Below are positions 1 through 7,435 of a stretch of DNA of 13,261 bases, piece after piece; within the stretch, counting starts at the first letter, position 1; each line of letters opens with the position of its first letter. The notes beneath the pieces were generated by a model. It worked only from the letters and a program-made list of their open reading frames with translations. It made no database searches and was not told where the DNA came from. Source of the stretch: Gammaproteobacteria bacterium (GTDB taxonomy: Bacteria; Pseudomonadota; Gammaproteobacteria; Granulosicoccales; Granulosicoccaceae); assembly GCA_019634245.1 (NCBI GenBank), contig JAHQVR010000282.1, positions 1 through 13,261 of the forward strand, read 5' to 3'. Both the position numbers and the translations under genes were made by a program.

Positions 1-499
1 ACCCAGGGAACATGATCCCCCAGGTGGTATCGAGCCAACCGAACTGCTGAGACATCAGGTACCAAGGAATCACCAGCATCTCGGTAGGGATCATCAACGT
101 AGACAAAATCGCTATGAACACCAGATACTGCCCACGGAACGTAAACTTGCACAGCGTGTAACCCACCAGACTATCGAACAGCACATTTGAAATGGTGGTT
201 AATGTCGCTATCAACAATGAATTAAAGAACCAATCCATAAAGCGTCCATCGCCAAGGACGTAGGTGTAGTTTTCCAGGGTGGGTTCTTCAGGTATCAGAT
301 TCAGATTGTATACTTCGAAGGGAAATTTAAACGAGGTGGACATCATGTAGACCAGTGGCATGACCATCAACACACCACCTAGAAACAAAATAATCCAGCG
401 CACCAGCTGCCCAAATGTTCGCTGTGATCTTAGCGCACTGCCCGAAAAGAGCGATTTCGAGGTCGCCCTGATATTCAGATCATTGGCCGAAGTGCTCAT
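1..499 (-). CDS. Carbohydrate ABC transporter permease, MalG/UgpE type (3' end beyond left edge)
   Basis: This is the second inner-membrane subunit of a CUT1-family sugar importer; it would pair with the upstream MalF-type permease to form the channel. The window shows the first 166 residues from ATG at 499, in frame to the left edge. A hydrophobic segment lies at about residues 32-53. It is followed by a short periplasmic stretch with the family-typical LENY element, then 'W-FFNSLLIATLTT' (about 90-102), which opens the BPD_transp_1 domain, and 'LVGYTLCKFTFRG' (111-123), which matches the usual A-AYAFAR-F-G segment. The EAA loop that contacts the ATPase would lie beyond the edge. The start is 4 bases after the stop of the MalF-type gene, so the two are surely co-transcribed. 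A GGG-containing Shine-Dalgarno-like stretch lies inside the end of the upstream gene. The sugar cannot be told from sequence. Confidence in the family is high. Confidence 0.93.
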   Translation of the reverse strand, partial: MSTSANDLNIRATSKSLFSGSALRSQRTFGQLVRWIILFLGGVLMVMPLVYMMSTSFKFPFEVYNLNLIPEEPTLENYTYVLGDGRFMDWFFNSLLIATLTTISNVLFDSLVGYTLCKFTFRGQYLVFIAILSTLMIPTEMLVIPWYLMSQQFGWLDTTWGIMFPG

Positions 500-503
500 A
501 CGC

Positions 504-1394
504 TTATGCCCTGAGCAATCGCAACTGCAACAGACTTACGATGAGCAAGATAACAAACAACACCACTGTTTGGGCCGCAGCATAGCCCATATTAAAACTG
601 TTAAACGCCGTATCATAGATCATCAATACCAAGGGTTTAGTTGAATTAAGTGGGCCTCCTGGGTTGTTCGTGGTCATATTGAACACATGATCAAATATTC
701 GTAAAAAACCAATCGATGAAAACACCACCAGGAAAACAATGGTGGGTTTTAAAAGTGGCAGGGTGATTTCACGTAAAATAGTCCAACTCGACACCCCATC
801 TATGTAAGCCGCTTCATAATAGGTTTTCGGGATAGCTCTCAATCCCGCCATAAAGATAATCACTTGAAAACCCAGGCCCGCCCATATCGCTGGCGCCAAC
901 ACGCTCGGTAGTGCATTGGTTGTCGAATTCAGAAAATTAATTTGAGAGATGCCCATGGTCGACAAGAAATTATTGAACAAGCCAATGGGTACCGGTTGAT
1001 AGAACCACCGCCACACCCAGGCCATCGCAACTGCACTCGTCATAAACGGCAGAAAATACAGCGCGCGAATCGTCCCATGTAAAAATCTGACGCGATCCAG
1101 ATGATAGGCAATAAAAAACGACAGTATGAGACTCACCGGTGTGCCGATAAGCAAATAGACAAAGGTATTTTTAAAGACTTTCCAAAACACCTCATCGTGA
1201 ATTAATTGCTGATAATTCTGTAGGCCAGCCCAGTTGCGACTACCTAGTAGATTCCACTCCTGAAAGGACAACATGATGGCATTGGCAGTGGGGTAGAACC
1301 GCACAACCACATAAAACACAATTGGTACGGCCAAAAAACCCCAGGCCCAGACGGTACGTTTCTGCGAGACAGGTAGGCGCGCGTACCAGTTCAT
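504..1394 (-). CDS. Carbohydrate ABC transporter permease, MalF/UgpA type
   Basis: This is the first inner-membrane channel subunit of a CUT1 sugar importer, 296 residues, the normal length for the family. About six membrane segments are visible (roughly 14-32, 77-98, 109-128, 164-186, 216-234, 272-292). The conserved cytoplasmic EAA loop is clear: E194-A-A then G200 and I-TLP ending at residue 213, the helix that docks on the ATPase. It lies between the binding-protein gene (53-base gap) and the MalG-type gene (4-base gap) on the same strand. The start ATG at 1394 has no convincing Shine-Dalgarno sequence, and the start codon itself lies in the 3' arm of a predicted mRNA stem (see 1384-1427). 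This may keep permease synthesis below that of the binding protein. No ATPase gene is visible; it probably lies to the left or is encoded elsewhere. Confidence 0.95.
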   Translation of the reverse strand: MNWYARLPVSQKRTVWAWGFLAVPIVFYVVVRFYPTANAIMLSFQEWNLLGSRNWAGLQNYQQLIHDEVFWKVFKNTFVYLLIGTPVSLILSFFIAYHLDRVRFLHGTIRALYFLPFMTSAVAMAWVWRWFYQPVPIGLFNNFLSTMGISQINFLNSTTNALPSVLAPAIWAGLGFQVIIFMAGLRAIPKTYYEAAYIDGVSSWTILREITLPLLKPTIVFLVVFSSIGFLRIFDHVFNMTTNNPGGPLNSTKPLVLMIYDTAFNSFNMGYAAAQTVVLFVILLIVSLLQLRLLRA

Positions 1395-1427
1395 TTTAAT
1401 TGACTAGGTCAAAACGATGAACTGATA
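1384..1427 (-). promoter_or_regulatory. mRNA stem-loop sequestering the MalF-type start codon
   Basis: On the minus-strand transcript, bases 1427-1417 (TATCAGTTCAT) can pair with 1394-1384 (ATGAACTGGTA). This gives eight contiguous Watson-Crick pairs extended by one G-U and two A-U pairs. The right-hand arm begins with the ATG start codon of the permease gene. Between the arms a second small hairpin is possible (TTGAC-TAG-GTCAA, 1400-1412). No Shine-Dalgarno sequence is seen in front of this ATG. A role in lowering permease translation relative to the binding protein is an inference; the pairing is seen directly. Confidence 0.5.
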
Positions 1428-1447
1428 GCGCGCTACCCAACATGGAT

Positions 1448-2710
1448 CTACTGGCTATTAAAATCATCCAGTATTTTTTGCTCAGCTTCCGCAGCGATAG
1501 CAATCGAATCGGCCACCGACTGCCCTTCTAATTTAATGCGCTCAACCATATCCACCATTAGCTGGCGTTGATCGCTTTCACTAACAAATTTGGTTGATTG
1601 GGCATAGCTCAAACCACGTACAAAGGGGCCATAGACAGGATGATTGCTGTTCTCATCCGTTAATGCTGCAGATGGCTTAGCTGGCAGTTCTCCCACCGTA
1701 TCGAGCCAAATTTGCATTGCCTCATCGGAAGTGATGTATTCCATAAACTTAATGGAGGCATCGTACTTCTCTCCTTCGGCTTTCGTCGTAATGGCATTAA
1801 CCCAGTAAGATGAGTAGTTAGACTTTGTGCCATCAGGCCCCGCTGGCAGCTCAGTTACGCCCCACTTAAGCCCTCTAGTCTTATCCAATGCACCGATTCT
1901 GAAAGATCCGTCGATATGCATCCCGGCGCGACCTGCCTTGAACGCCGCTTGAGGTTGATCCATAAAACCGGACTCGGTCACACCGTGTTTATCGGCCAAG
2001 TCCACATACCATTGCAACGCCTTTTGGCCTGCTTCATCACTATAGGCCACAGTGGCATGATCATCACTGTAAGGTTGGCCACCAAACTGGCGCACTAATA
2101 CTTCACGCCACCAATGGTGATCCTGCGCCGTCATCCCGGTAGTGATGCCTACTTGAGTCAAATTTCCCGCACCATCTTTTTTGGTGAGTTTTTTCGCTGT
2201 TTCGACTAATTCATCAAGTGTGGTTGGAGGTGATTCGATCCCAGCTTCATCGAATAAGCGCTCGTTATAAAACAAAGCCAGTGATCGTACGGCCGTGGGC
2301 AACGCCATATATTCACCGTCTCGCTTCATGGCTTGCACCATAGGAAAAAAATCCTTGTCAATCATTTCTGGTGACACTGCGCTGGCAGGCAGTGGCTGAA
2401 TTAAATTCGCATCAACATAGTCATTCAACCAACCATAGAAAAGCTGAACAACATCAGGCCCCTCGCCTGCGGGAATCGCAGCGGCGACTTTGGTTCGGTA
2501 GTCGGCATAGGGAAAGTGATTGGTCTTAACGGTTATACCGGGGTTGGCAGCTTGGAAATTCTCAATAAGCTTATCCATTGCCGTTACGCGAGCTTCGAAA
2601 AAGTACTGCCAATACTCGATCTCAACTTCTGCACGGGCGGTCGTGCTTGAAATGGCAAACAAAGCCCCGACGGTTGTAAAAACTAACAATTCTTTCGTAC
2701 GTTTGAACAT
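1448..2710 (-). CDS. Sugar ABC transporter substrate-binding protein (extracellular solute-binding protein family 1)
   Basis: This is the periplasmic binding protein that delivers a sugar to the adjacent permeases. It is 420 residues, typical for CUT1 family-1 binding proteins. I place the start at ATG 2710 because GAGGGAG lies 6 bases upstream and because the product then begins with a normal Sec signal peptide: MFKRTKE, a hydrophobic core, and a cut after ARA at residue 27. An in-frame ATG at 2737 would add nine residues before the signal peptide and has no better ribosome site. The mature protein shows family marks: 'FEAANPGITV'-like text (here FQAANPGITVKT), 'GPDVVQLFYGW', 'ALPTAVRSLALFYNERLFDEAGI', 'FKAGRAGMHIDGSF', and a C-terminal 'IKFMEYITSDEAMQIW'. 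It is first in its operon, with its promoter likely in 2711-2960. The ligand is unknown; linkage to a divergent deacetylase hints at an acylated saccharide. Confidence 0.94.
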   Translation of the reverse strand: MFKRTKELLVFTTVGALFAISSTTARAEVEIEYWQYFFEARVTAMDKLIENFQAANPGITVKTNHFPYADYRTKVAAAIPAGEGPDVVQLFYGWLNDYVDANLIQPLPASAVSPEMIDKDFFPMVQAMKRDGEYMALPTAVRSLALFYNERLFDEAGIESPPTTLDELVETAKKLTKKDGAGNLTQVGITTGMTAQDHHWWREVLVRQFGGQPYSDDHATVAYSDEAGQKALQWYVDLADKHGVTESGFMDQPQAAFKAGRAGMHIDGSFRIGALDKTRGLKWGVTELPAGPDGTKSNYSSYWVNAITTKAEGEKYDASIKFMEYITSDEAMQIWLDTVGELPAKPSAALTDENSNHPVYGPFVRGLSYAQSTKFVSESDQRQLMVDMVERIKLEGQSVADSIAIAAEAEQKILDDFNSQ

Positions 2711-2766
2711 GTTTACTCCCTCGTAGATTGCGATCAAAAACCACTGTGTACTAGTCCATTTACCCA

Positions 2767-2795
2767 GTATTAACCGAACTCCACAGAATTATCAA
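2767..2795 (-). promoter_or_regulatory. Candidate sigma-70 promoter for the sugar ABC operon
   Basis: Read on the minus strand, TTGATA (2795-2790) is one base from the consensus -35. It is followed after 17 bases by TAATAC (2772-2767), a weak -10. The -35 box directly touches the palindrome at 2796-2811. The distance to the binding-protein ATG leaves a leader of roughly 50 bases. Only the -35 and the spacing are good; the -10 match is poor. Confidence 0.35.
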
Positions 2796-2813
2796 GTTTA
2801 TTCAAATAAACGC
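2796..2813. promoter_or_regulatory. Palindromic operator candidate (site A) in the divergent control region
   Basis: The sequence GTTTATTCAAATAAAC is a perfect 7-bp inverted repeat around a 2-base centre, followed by GC. It abuts the -35 of the candidate binding-protein promoter, where a regulator could act. A related element (GTTTAT...TAAACGC, site B) lies at 2914-2934. No regulator gene is in the window, so the family of the binding protein is not known. Confidence 0.4.
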
Positions 2814-2913
2814 GGATTCGAAGTGGGCCAATGTCGGAATACGCTGATAAATACACGCTTTCATGGCAAAACTCGTCAACGCACGATAAAGTGACTCCCA
2901 GACGAAGTATTCA

Positions 2914-2934
2914 GTTTATGAATAGTGTAAACGC
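2914..2934. promoter_or_regulatory. Related inverted half-sites (site B) upstream of the deacetylase gene
   Basis: GTTTAT at 2914 and TAAACGC ending at 2934 reproduce the two ends of site A (2796-2813) but are three bases further apart. The site ends 26 bases before the deacetylase start codon. It could let one regulator control both divergent units. The remainder of 2711-2960 shows no other feature I can support. Confidence 0.25.
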
Positions 2935-2960
2935 CGTGCAATACGTCCAGGCCAATAGCT

Positions 2961-5348
2961 ATGGTTTCACTTGATTTAAATAGAATTGACCATCACCGAA
3001 ATCACGCGCGTGCAGTCGATCTGCACTTCGCGCTACGGCGGTTGCACTCCACCGTCTCATTTATGAATTCCGGTGCACATCCTGACGATGAAACATCCGC
3101 CATGCTGGCAGCTCTTGGATTCAGAGACGGTCTTGATATCTCTTATGCCTGTGCCAACCGGGGCGAAGGTGGGCAAAACAATATAGGCACAGAGTCCGGC
3201 AGTTCATTGGGCACTCTCCGTACTGCAGAGATGGAGCGCGCAGCCTTTACACTCGACCTTCGGTTATATTGGCTGTCAACTCACGCAGCCGATACGATCA
3301 CCGATTTCGGGTTTTCCAAAAGCGGCATAGAAACTCTAGATCGATGGCAACACGAGCGTACCCTCCGCCGCTTTGTCACCATAATCCGCCGTGAAAGGCC
3401 CGATATTTTGTGCCCGACGTTCTTAGATGTTCCTGGCCAGCACGGTCATCATCGTGCGATGACGCAAATGGCTCATGAAGTGATGGGTGTTGCCGCCGAC
3501 CCCGCGTATCAATGTGAGCACAACGGAGTAACACTGGAGCCTTGGACAGTTGCCAAGCTCTATCTACCCGCTTGGAGTGGAGGCGGTTCCGCTTATGATG
3601 ACGAGCTCCCTCCACCGCCTGCCACCGTAACCGTTCCCGCTGATGGCATCGATGAAATCACCGGATGGAGCTGGGAAATCATTGGACAACAATCCAGGCG
3701 ATGCCATTTAACACAAGGTATGGGCCGCTGGATTGCCGCAGGTGATGAACGCAATTGGCCGTTGCACTTAGCGCAGTCTGTTTTTACGGCAACAGAAACT
3801 TGCATCACCGATCATCTCCCGGTGGACCTATCTCAATTGGCTGACTTCGCGAGGGCGCCAAGCATCCGCAATGAGTTAAACAATGCGCAATCGGCCATCA
3901 ATAACGCTATTGACGCATATCCGCAGTTAGATCAAGTGTTGTTAGCGGCAACTTCGGCCCTGCGTAGCATTCAAAACGCGCAACAGCTATGTCCGGAGAG
4001 CGCGGCTGAGCAGGTTCAACACAGGCTACTGCGTAAACGCACTCAACTATCACGCGTCATCCGACTGACGAGCGGCATTCAGGTAGAAGCTGTTGCCGAC
4101 AGTTCTCAGCTCCGACCAGGGTCGCAGACCAGCGTACGCCTGGAAATTCGTGAACCGAGCACCAGCGCTTCTGCGAAGATCAGGCATACCGTTAAGCTTA
4201 CGGGCAATAATGATTGGTTAATATCAGACAATCAGCTGGCGCTTTCAGAAAGCGCGCAGCCAACTGAGTCGTATCCAGAAGACTACTTCCCAGACGAGGC
4301 AAGAACACCTGGGATTAAACTCGAACTCTCAGTCAACGGTGTTGATAGCGCATCGACCATCGACATGGTCAACACACCCATCTCCTTACCTCATCGTGTC
4401 GTTAATCTGGCTTCAACTTCGGTAGTGATAAACCAGCAATCGTCGCTTCAAGAATTCACCGTCGCCATAGAAAAACAATTCCCAAGTGATGCACAGATCT
4501 CTTTAAAGGCCCCCGAGGGATGGACAGTCAACACCAACACACAGAACGTATCAGTAGGATTGCCAGCTCAACTTGCAGCAGGTTACTACGAACTCGATGT
4601 ATTGCTCGACGGGCAACCTGCGGACACCGAAAAGATCATTGAACACGCACACGTGCCCGATCGTGTCATGACGACTACAGCAAAGATCCGTGTTCTGGTG
4701 CTTGATGTCTCTTTACCAAAGAAACGCGTAGCTTATGTCGGCGGTGGTAACGATCGAGTAGCAGAACTCATATCCGATATAGGGCTTGAAGTGACTCAAC
4801 TTGATGATACCGGCCTTGCTGGTGGAAGAGATTTGAAACAGTTCGATACATTGGTGATTGGGCTATTTGCAATGCGCACTCGAACAGCATTGGCAGAGAA
4901 CATACAGCATATTCATCAGTGGGTCGAAAACGGGGGCCATCTGCTGACGTTATATCACCGACCTTGGGACGATTGGAAACCAGATACCATACCTCCACGC
5001 TACCTTGAGATTGGCCAACCTTCGTTAAGGTTTCGGGTGACCAATGAAAACGCTGCAGTTACTCATCTACAGCCGGATCACACCTTGTTAAATCATCCCA
5101 ATAAAATTTCCGCTGATGACTGGCAAGGTTGGCACAAAGAAAGAGGGCTTTATTTCGCCAAGCAATGGCACGATGACTACCAACCCCTTCTATCGATGAG
5201 CGATCCCGATGAAGAACCGTTAATCGGTGGCCTCTTGAGTGCTGAGGTTGGCAAAGGACGTCACACCCACACATCGTTAATCCTGCATCACCAGATGGCG
5301 AAGCTGGTACCGGGTAGCTTTCGACTGATGGCGAATTTACTTCAATAA
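2961..5348 (+). CDS. Large PIG-L family (LmbE-like) deacetylase with C-terminal Rossmann-like domain
   Basis: PIG-L enzymes are zinc-dependent hydrolases that remove acyl groups from N-acetylglucosaminyl or similar substrates. The N-terminal domain (about 30-230) holds the AHPDDE motif at 39-44. By analogy with MshB, H40 and D43 would be zinc ligands and D42 the general base; H161 and H164 in GQHGHH would supply the HxxH motif. The 'NRGEGGQNNIG...LGTLRTAEM' and 'DFGFSKSGIETLDRW' stretches match the long PIG-L subfamily. Residues from about 370 to 585 look like beta-rich Ig/NEW3-like modules ('LRPGSQTSVRLEI', 'LKAPEGWTV'). About 587-795 is a class-I amidotransferase-like fold ('KKRVAYVGGG', 'FDTLVIG', 'WVENGGHLLTLYHR') with no nucleophilic Cys at the elbow. 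No signal peptide is seen, so it should act in the cytoplasm. The start ATG 2961 is fixed by an in-frame TAA at 2928. The gene is divergent from the sugar importer, suggesting processing of imported substrate. Confidence 0.88.
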   Translation: MVSLDLNRIDHHRNHARAVDLHFALRRLHSTVSFMNSGAHPDDETSAMLAALGFRDGLDISYACANRGEGGQNNIGTESGSSLGTLRTAEMERAAFTLDLRLYWLSTHAADTITDFGFSKSGIETLDRWQHERTLRRFVTIIRRERPDILCPTFLDVPGQHGHHRAMTQMAHEVMGVAADPAYQCEHNGVTLEPWTVAKLYLPAWSGGGSAYDDELPPPPATVTVPADGIDEITGWSWEIIGQQSRRCHLTQGMGRWIAAGDERNWPLHLAQSVFTATETCITDHLPVDLSQLADFARAPSIRNELNNAQSAINNAIDAYPQLDQVLLAATSALRSIQNAQQLCPESAAEQVQHRLLRKRTQLSRVIRLTSGIQVEAVADSSQLRPGSQTSVRLEIREPSTSASAKIRHTVKLTGNNDWLISDNQLALSESAQPTESYPEDYFPDEARTPGIKLELSVNGVDSASTIDMVNTPISLPHRVVNLASTSVVINQQSSLQEFTVAIEKQFPSDAQISLKAPEGWTVNTNTQNVSVGLPAQLAAGYYELDVLLDGQPADTEKIIEHAHVPDRVMTTTAKIRVLVLDVSLPKKRVAYVGGGNDRVAELISDIGLEVTQLDDTGLAGGRDLKQFDTLVIGLFAMRTRTALAENIQHIHQWVENGGHLLTLYHRPWDDWKPDTIPPRYLEIGQPSLRFRVTNENAAVTHLQPDHTLLNHPNKISADDWQGWHKERGLYFAKQWHDDYQPLLSMSDPDEEPLIGGLLSAEVGKGRHTHTSLILHHQMAKLVPGSFRLMANLLQ

Positions 5349-5408
5349 GCCATTGATCGATAAATTATGATCCTGAATGAGTGAGTACAGCGCTATCTGG
5401 TTTTACCA

Positions 5409-6251
5409 ATGAACCGAAACGGAAGGGCCGCGGTTTGGCTGCTGACGGATATGTGCTTACACATCGGCGCCCTCATACTGGTTAAAACTCTGGGCGCATC
5501 GTACCCAACCATGCAGATCGTGTTTATTCGCGCAGCCACGGGTTTATTGGTTTTACTTCCCTGGATGGTTATTTCGCACCGCTCTTTTGCCTCAATCAGT
5601 CACTGGCCTTTACATATCGCCAGAATCGTATTTTCTTCATTGGCTATAAGCTGCGGCTATTACGCAGTGGCGCGTGTGCCATTAGCATTGTTTACCACGC
5701 TGAATTATTTACGACCTGCTGTGCTAATGCTCATGGCTATGCTACTACTCAATGAATTCATTGGTAAGCGTCGCTGGTTCGCTCTAACTCTGGGCTTTAT
5801 CGGTGTGCTGATTGCCGTGCAACCCGGAGACTATTCGTTCAACTTGGCGACCGCGGTGTTGTTAGTGGCGGTGATTGCAGGTTCCACTGCGACTATATTA
5901 TTAAGACGCCTGAAAGGAGCTCCAGAAATTGTTATGATGGTGTTCTATACCGCTGGCCTGATGGTGTGTACAGCCCCTTTCGCAGTTGCTCAATGGGTAC
6001 CCATCGCAAATCAAGATGGCCTTGCTATACTTGCGATTGGTGTACTTGCCCAATGCGCTCAATTATGTTTTTTGCGAGCGCACTGGACGGGAGATGTTGG
6101 GTTTCTCAGTCCTTTGACTTACAGCAGTTTGATCTTATCAGCTGCTGCTGGATATTTCGTGTTCGATGAAATTCCCACTACGGCGTTAATCATAGGAGCA
6201 GGTTTTATATTACTCTCCGCCGTGCTGGCGAATCGACGAGAGCGTTCTTAG
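5409..6251 (+). CDS. EamA/DMT-superfamily transporter
   Basis: This is an inner-membrane protein of the drug/metabolite transporter superfamily, 280 residues, with about ten hydrophobic helices arranged as two EamA halves. The first half includes 'MQIVFIRAATGLLVLLPW', 'FSSLAISCGYYAVARVPLALFTTLNYLRPAVLMLMAMLLLNE' and 'ALTLGFIGVLIAVQPG', which are the standard EamA pattern. The second half ends with 'GFLSPLTYSSLILSAAAGYFVFDEIPTTALIIGAGFILLSAVL'. The substrate cannot be inferred. The start ATG 5409 gives a complete first helix but has no clear Shine-Dalgarno sequence. It follows the deacetylase by 60 bases on the same strand and could be read through from it; that gap holds no clear terminator. 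Immediately downstream begins the truncated thiG, in the same reading frame, separated by this gene's TAG stop. Confidence 0.9.
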   Translation: MNRNGRAAVWLLTDMCLHIGALILVKTLGASYPTMQIVFIRAATGLLVLLPWMVISHRSFASISHWPLHIARIVFSSLAISCGYYAVARVPLALFTTLNYLRPAVLMLMAMLLLNEFIGKRRWFALTLGFIGVLIAVQPGDYSFNLATAVLLVAVIAGSTATILLRRLKGAPEIVMMVFYTAGLMVCTAPFAVAQWVPIANQDGLAILAIGVLAQCAQLCFLRAHWTGDVGFLSPLTYSSLILSAAAGYFVFDEIPTTALIIGAGFILLSAVLANRRERS

Positions 6252-6263
6252 GATTCGCATACT

Positions 6264-6773
6264 TTGTGTAGCCTACTAATTAAGCTCGAGGTCATCGGAA
6301 ATGACGATTCATTACAACCAGACGTTTTCGGACTCGTAGAAGCGGCTCAAATATTATCAGCAGACGGCTTTGCCGTATTTCCGTATATGAATGATGATTT
6401 AGTCGTGGCTGAAAAGCTACTTAACGCTGGTTGCGAACTGCTGATGCCCTGGGGGGCGCCCATTGGTAGTGGTCGAGGCCTCAACAACCCTTACGCTCTG
6501 CGTTCATTGCGCGCGCACTTTCCTGACATACCACTGATTATCGATGCCGGCCTGGGCCTACCTTCACACGCAACCGCCGCCATGGAGCTTGGCTACGACG
6601 CCATTTTATTAAATACCGCTGTCGCCAAAGCCGGTGACCCTGTGAGTATGGCTCGCGCGTTTTCTTTAGCGGTAGAGTCAGGTCGCAAGGCGTTCAAGGC
6701 ACAACCCATACTGGCCCGAGATATGGCATCGCCTTCAACACCGGTAATTGGTACACCGTTTTGGAATGAATAA
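6264..6773 (+). pseudogene. thiG: thiG remnant: thiazole synthase lacking its N-terminal third
   Basis: ThiG builds the thiazole phosphate of thiamine from 1-deoxyxylulose-5-phosphate, dehydroglycine and ThiS-thiocarboxylate. The visible reading frame gives '[17 protein letters not shown]', which covers the strand carrying the Schiff-base lysine of the family. The rest of the barrel follows: '[24 protein letters not shown]', '[44 protein letters not shown]' and the C-terminal '[10 protein letters not shown]'. Family members are about 255-265 residues. Here only about 165 remain, and the roughly 95 residues normally before the lysine strand are absent. The frame runs back to the TAG of the EamA gene 12 bases away; the only upstream start is a TTG at 6264. 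It is therefore very likely non-functional. The C-terminal text looks alphaproteobacterial. thiE follows after one base, the normal operon order. Confidence 0.85.
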
Positions 6774-6774
6774 C

Positions 6775-7383
6775 ATGCTACCTCGCTTCTATCTTATCGT
6801 TGATAACTGCAATCGTCTCGAAGAATTCCTTATCGTTGGCGTAAAGCTTGTGCAGTTGCGAATAAAAGACAAAAGCTTAGAACTGTGCAAAGCATAAATT
6901 CGCAAAGCAAAAACGCTATGCGATCAATACCATGCACAGCTCATCATTAACGACTATTGGCAAATCGTGATTGAAGAAGGTTGCGATTATCTTCATCTCG
7001 GTCAGGAGGATTTAGCTGAAGCCGATATGAGCGCCATAAAGAAAGCGCACCTAAAACTTGGCTTGAGCACCCACGATAGCACTGAACTAAAAATCGCTTT
7101 GGAGCATTCGCCCGACTACATTGCACTCGGCCCTATCTATGCTACTCAGTTAAAGAAAATGAAGTGGCGCCCTCAAGGGCTTGAAAAGCTGCAGCGCTGG
7201 AAGCAGCGCATTGAGCAAATTCCACTGGTCGCCATCGGCGGATTTACCCCTGAACGCGCCGCAAGTGCTTTCGCCCACGGCGCCGATAGTGTCTGTGTGG
7301 TCACTGATGTATTGATGGCAGTAGAACCTGTCGAGCGATGTAAAGAATGGCTAGCGGTGACAAAACTACACCAGGTTATTTAA
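6775..7383 (+). pseudogene. thiE: thiE pseudogene: thiamine-phosphate synthase with internal stop
   Basis: ThiE joins the pyrimidine and thiazole moieties to thiamine phosphate. From ATG 6775 the frame reads 'MLPRFYLIVDN', 'VGVKLVQLRIKDKS' and 'ELCKA', then TAA at 6895-6897 (codon 41). It then continues in the same frame with 'IRKAKTLCDQYHAQLIINDYWQ', 'GCDYLHLGQEDL', 'LGLSTHD', 'YIALGPIYATQLKKMKW', 'IPLVAIGGF' and 'GADSVCVVTDV' to the stop at 7381-7383. Both halves match ThiE without loss of bases, so this is a nonsense change; CAA or GAA to TAA would be a single substitution. A GTG at 6967 could start a 138-residue protein, but it would lack the first barrel strands. The break, together with the truncated thiG next to it, indicates loss of this thiamine locus. 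Confidence 0.85.
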
Positions 7384-7393
7384 TCACTTACAG

Positions 7394-7416
7394 ACCGACA
7401 CTTATCGGTTCGTTTT
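7394..7416 (+). terminator. Weak hairpin terminator candidate after thiE
   Basis: ACCGA (7394-7398) and TCGGT (7405-7409) form a 5-bp stem with a 6-base loop, followed by CGTTTTAT. It lies 10 bases after the thiE stop and before the converging lipoprotein gene. The stem is short and the T-run poor. Confidence 0.3.
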
Positions 7417-7435
7417 ATAGCGCTAGGGATCAGAG

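Noticed and set aside
360..644. Plus-strand 94-codon frame
   Set aside because: It is antisense to the junction of the two permease genes, whose family motifs are unmistakable; no ribosome site or protein features.
1426..1435. TAGCGCGCTA palindrome after the binding-protein gene
   Set aside because: It could form only a short hairpin without a loop and competes with the longer start-codon stem; kept out as a separate feature.
2711..2737. ATG at 2737 as start of the sugar-binding protein
   Set aside because: It would place nine residues before a well-formed signal peptide; the strong GAGGGAG site is positioned for ATG 2710.
5409..6773. EamA-ThiG fusion by read-through of the TAG at 6249
   Set aside because: The frames are in register, but the EamA protein ends naturally at this stop and the ThiG portion is truncated; chance register after a deletion is simpler.
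6967..7383. A short functional ThiE starting at GTG 6967
   Set aside because: It would lack the first barrel strands, including the VQLRIKDKS segment, and the missing part is present in frame just upstream of the TAA.
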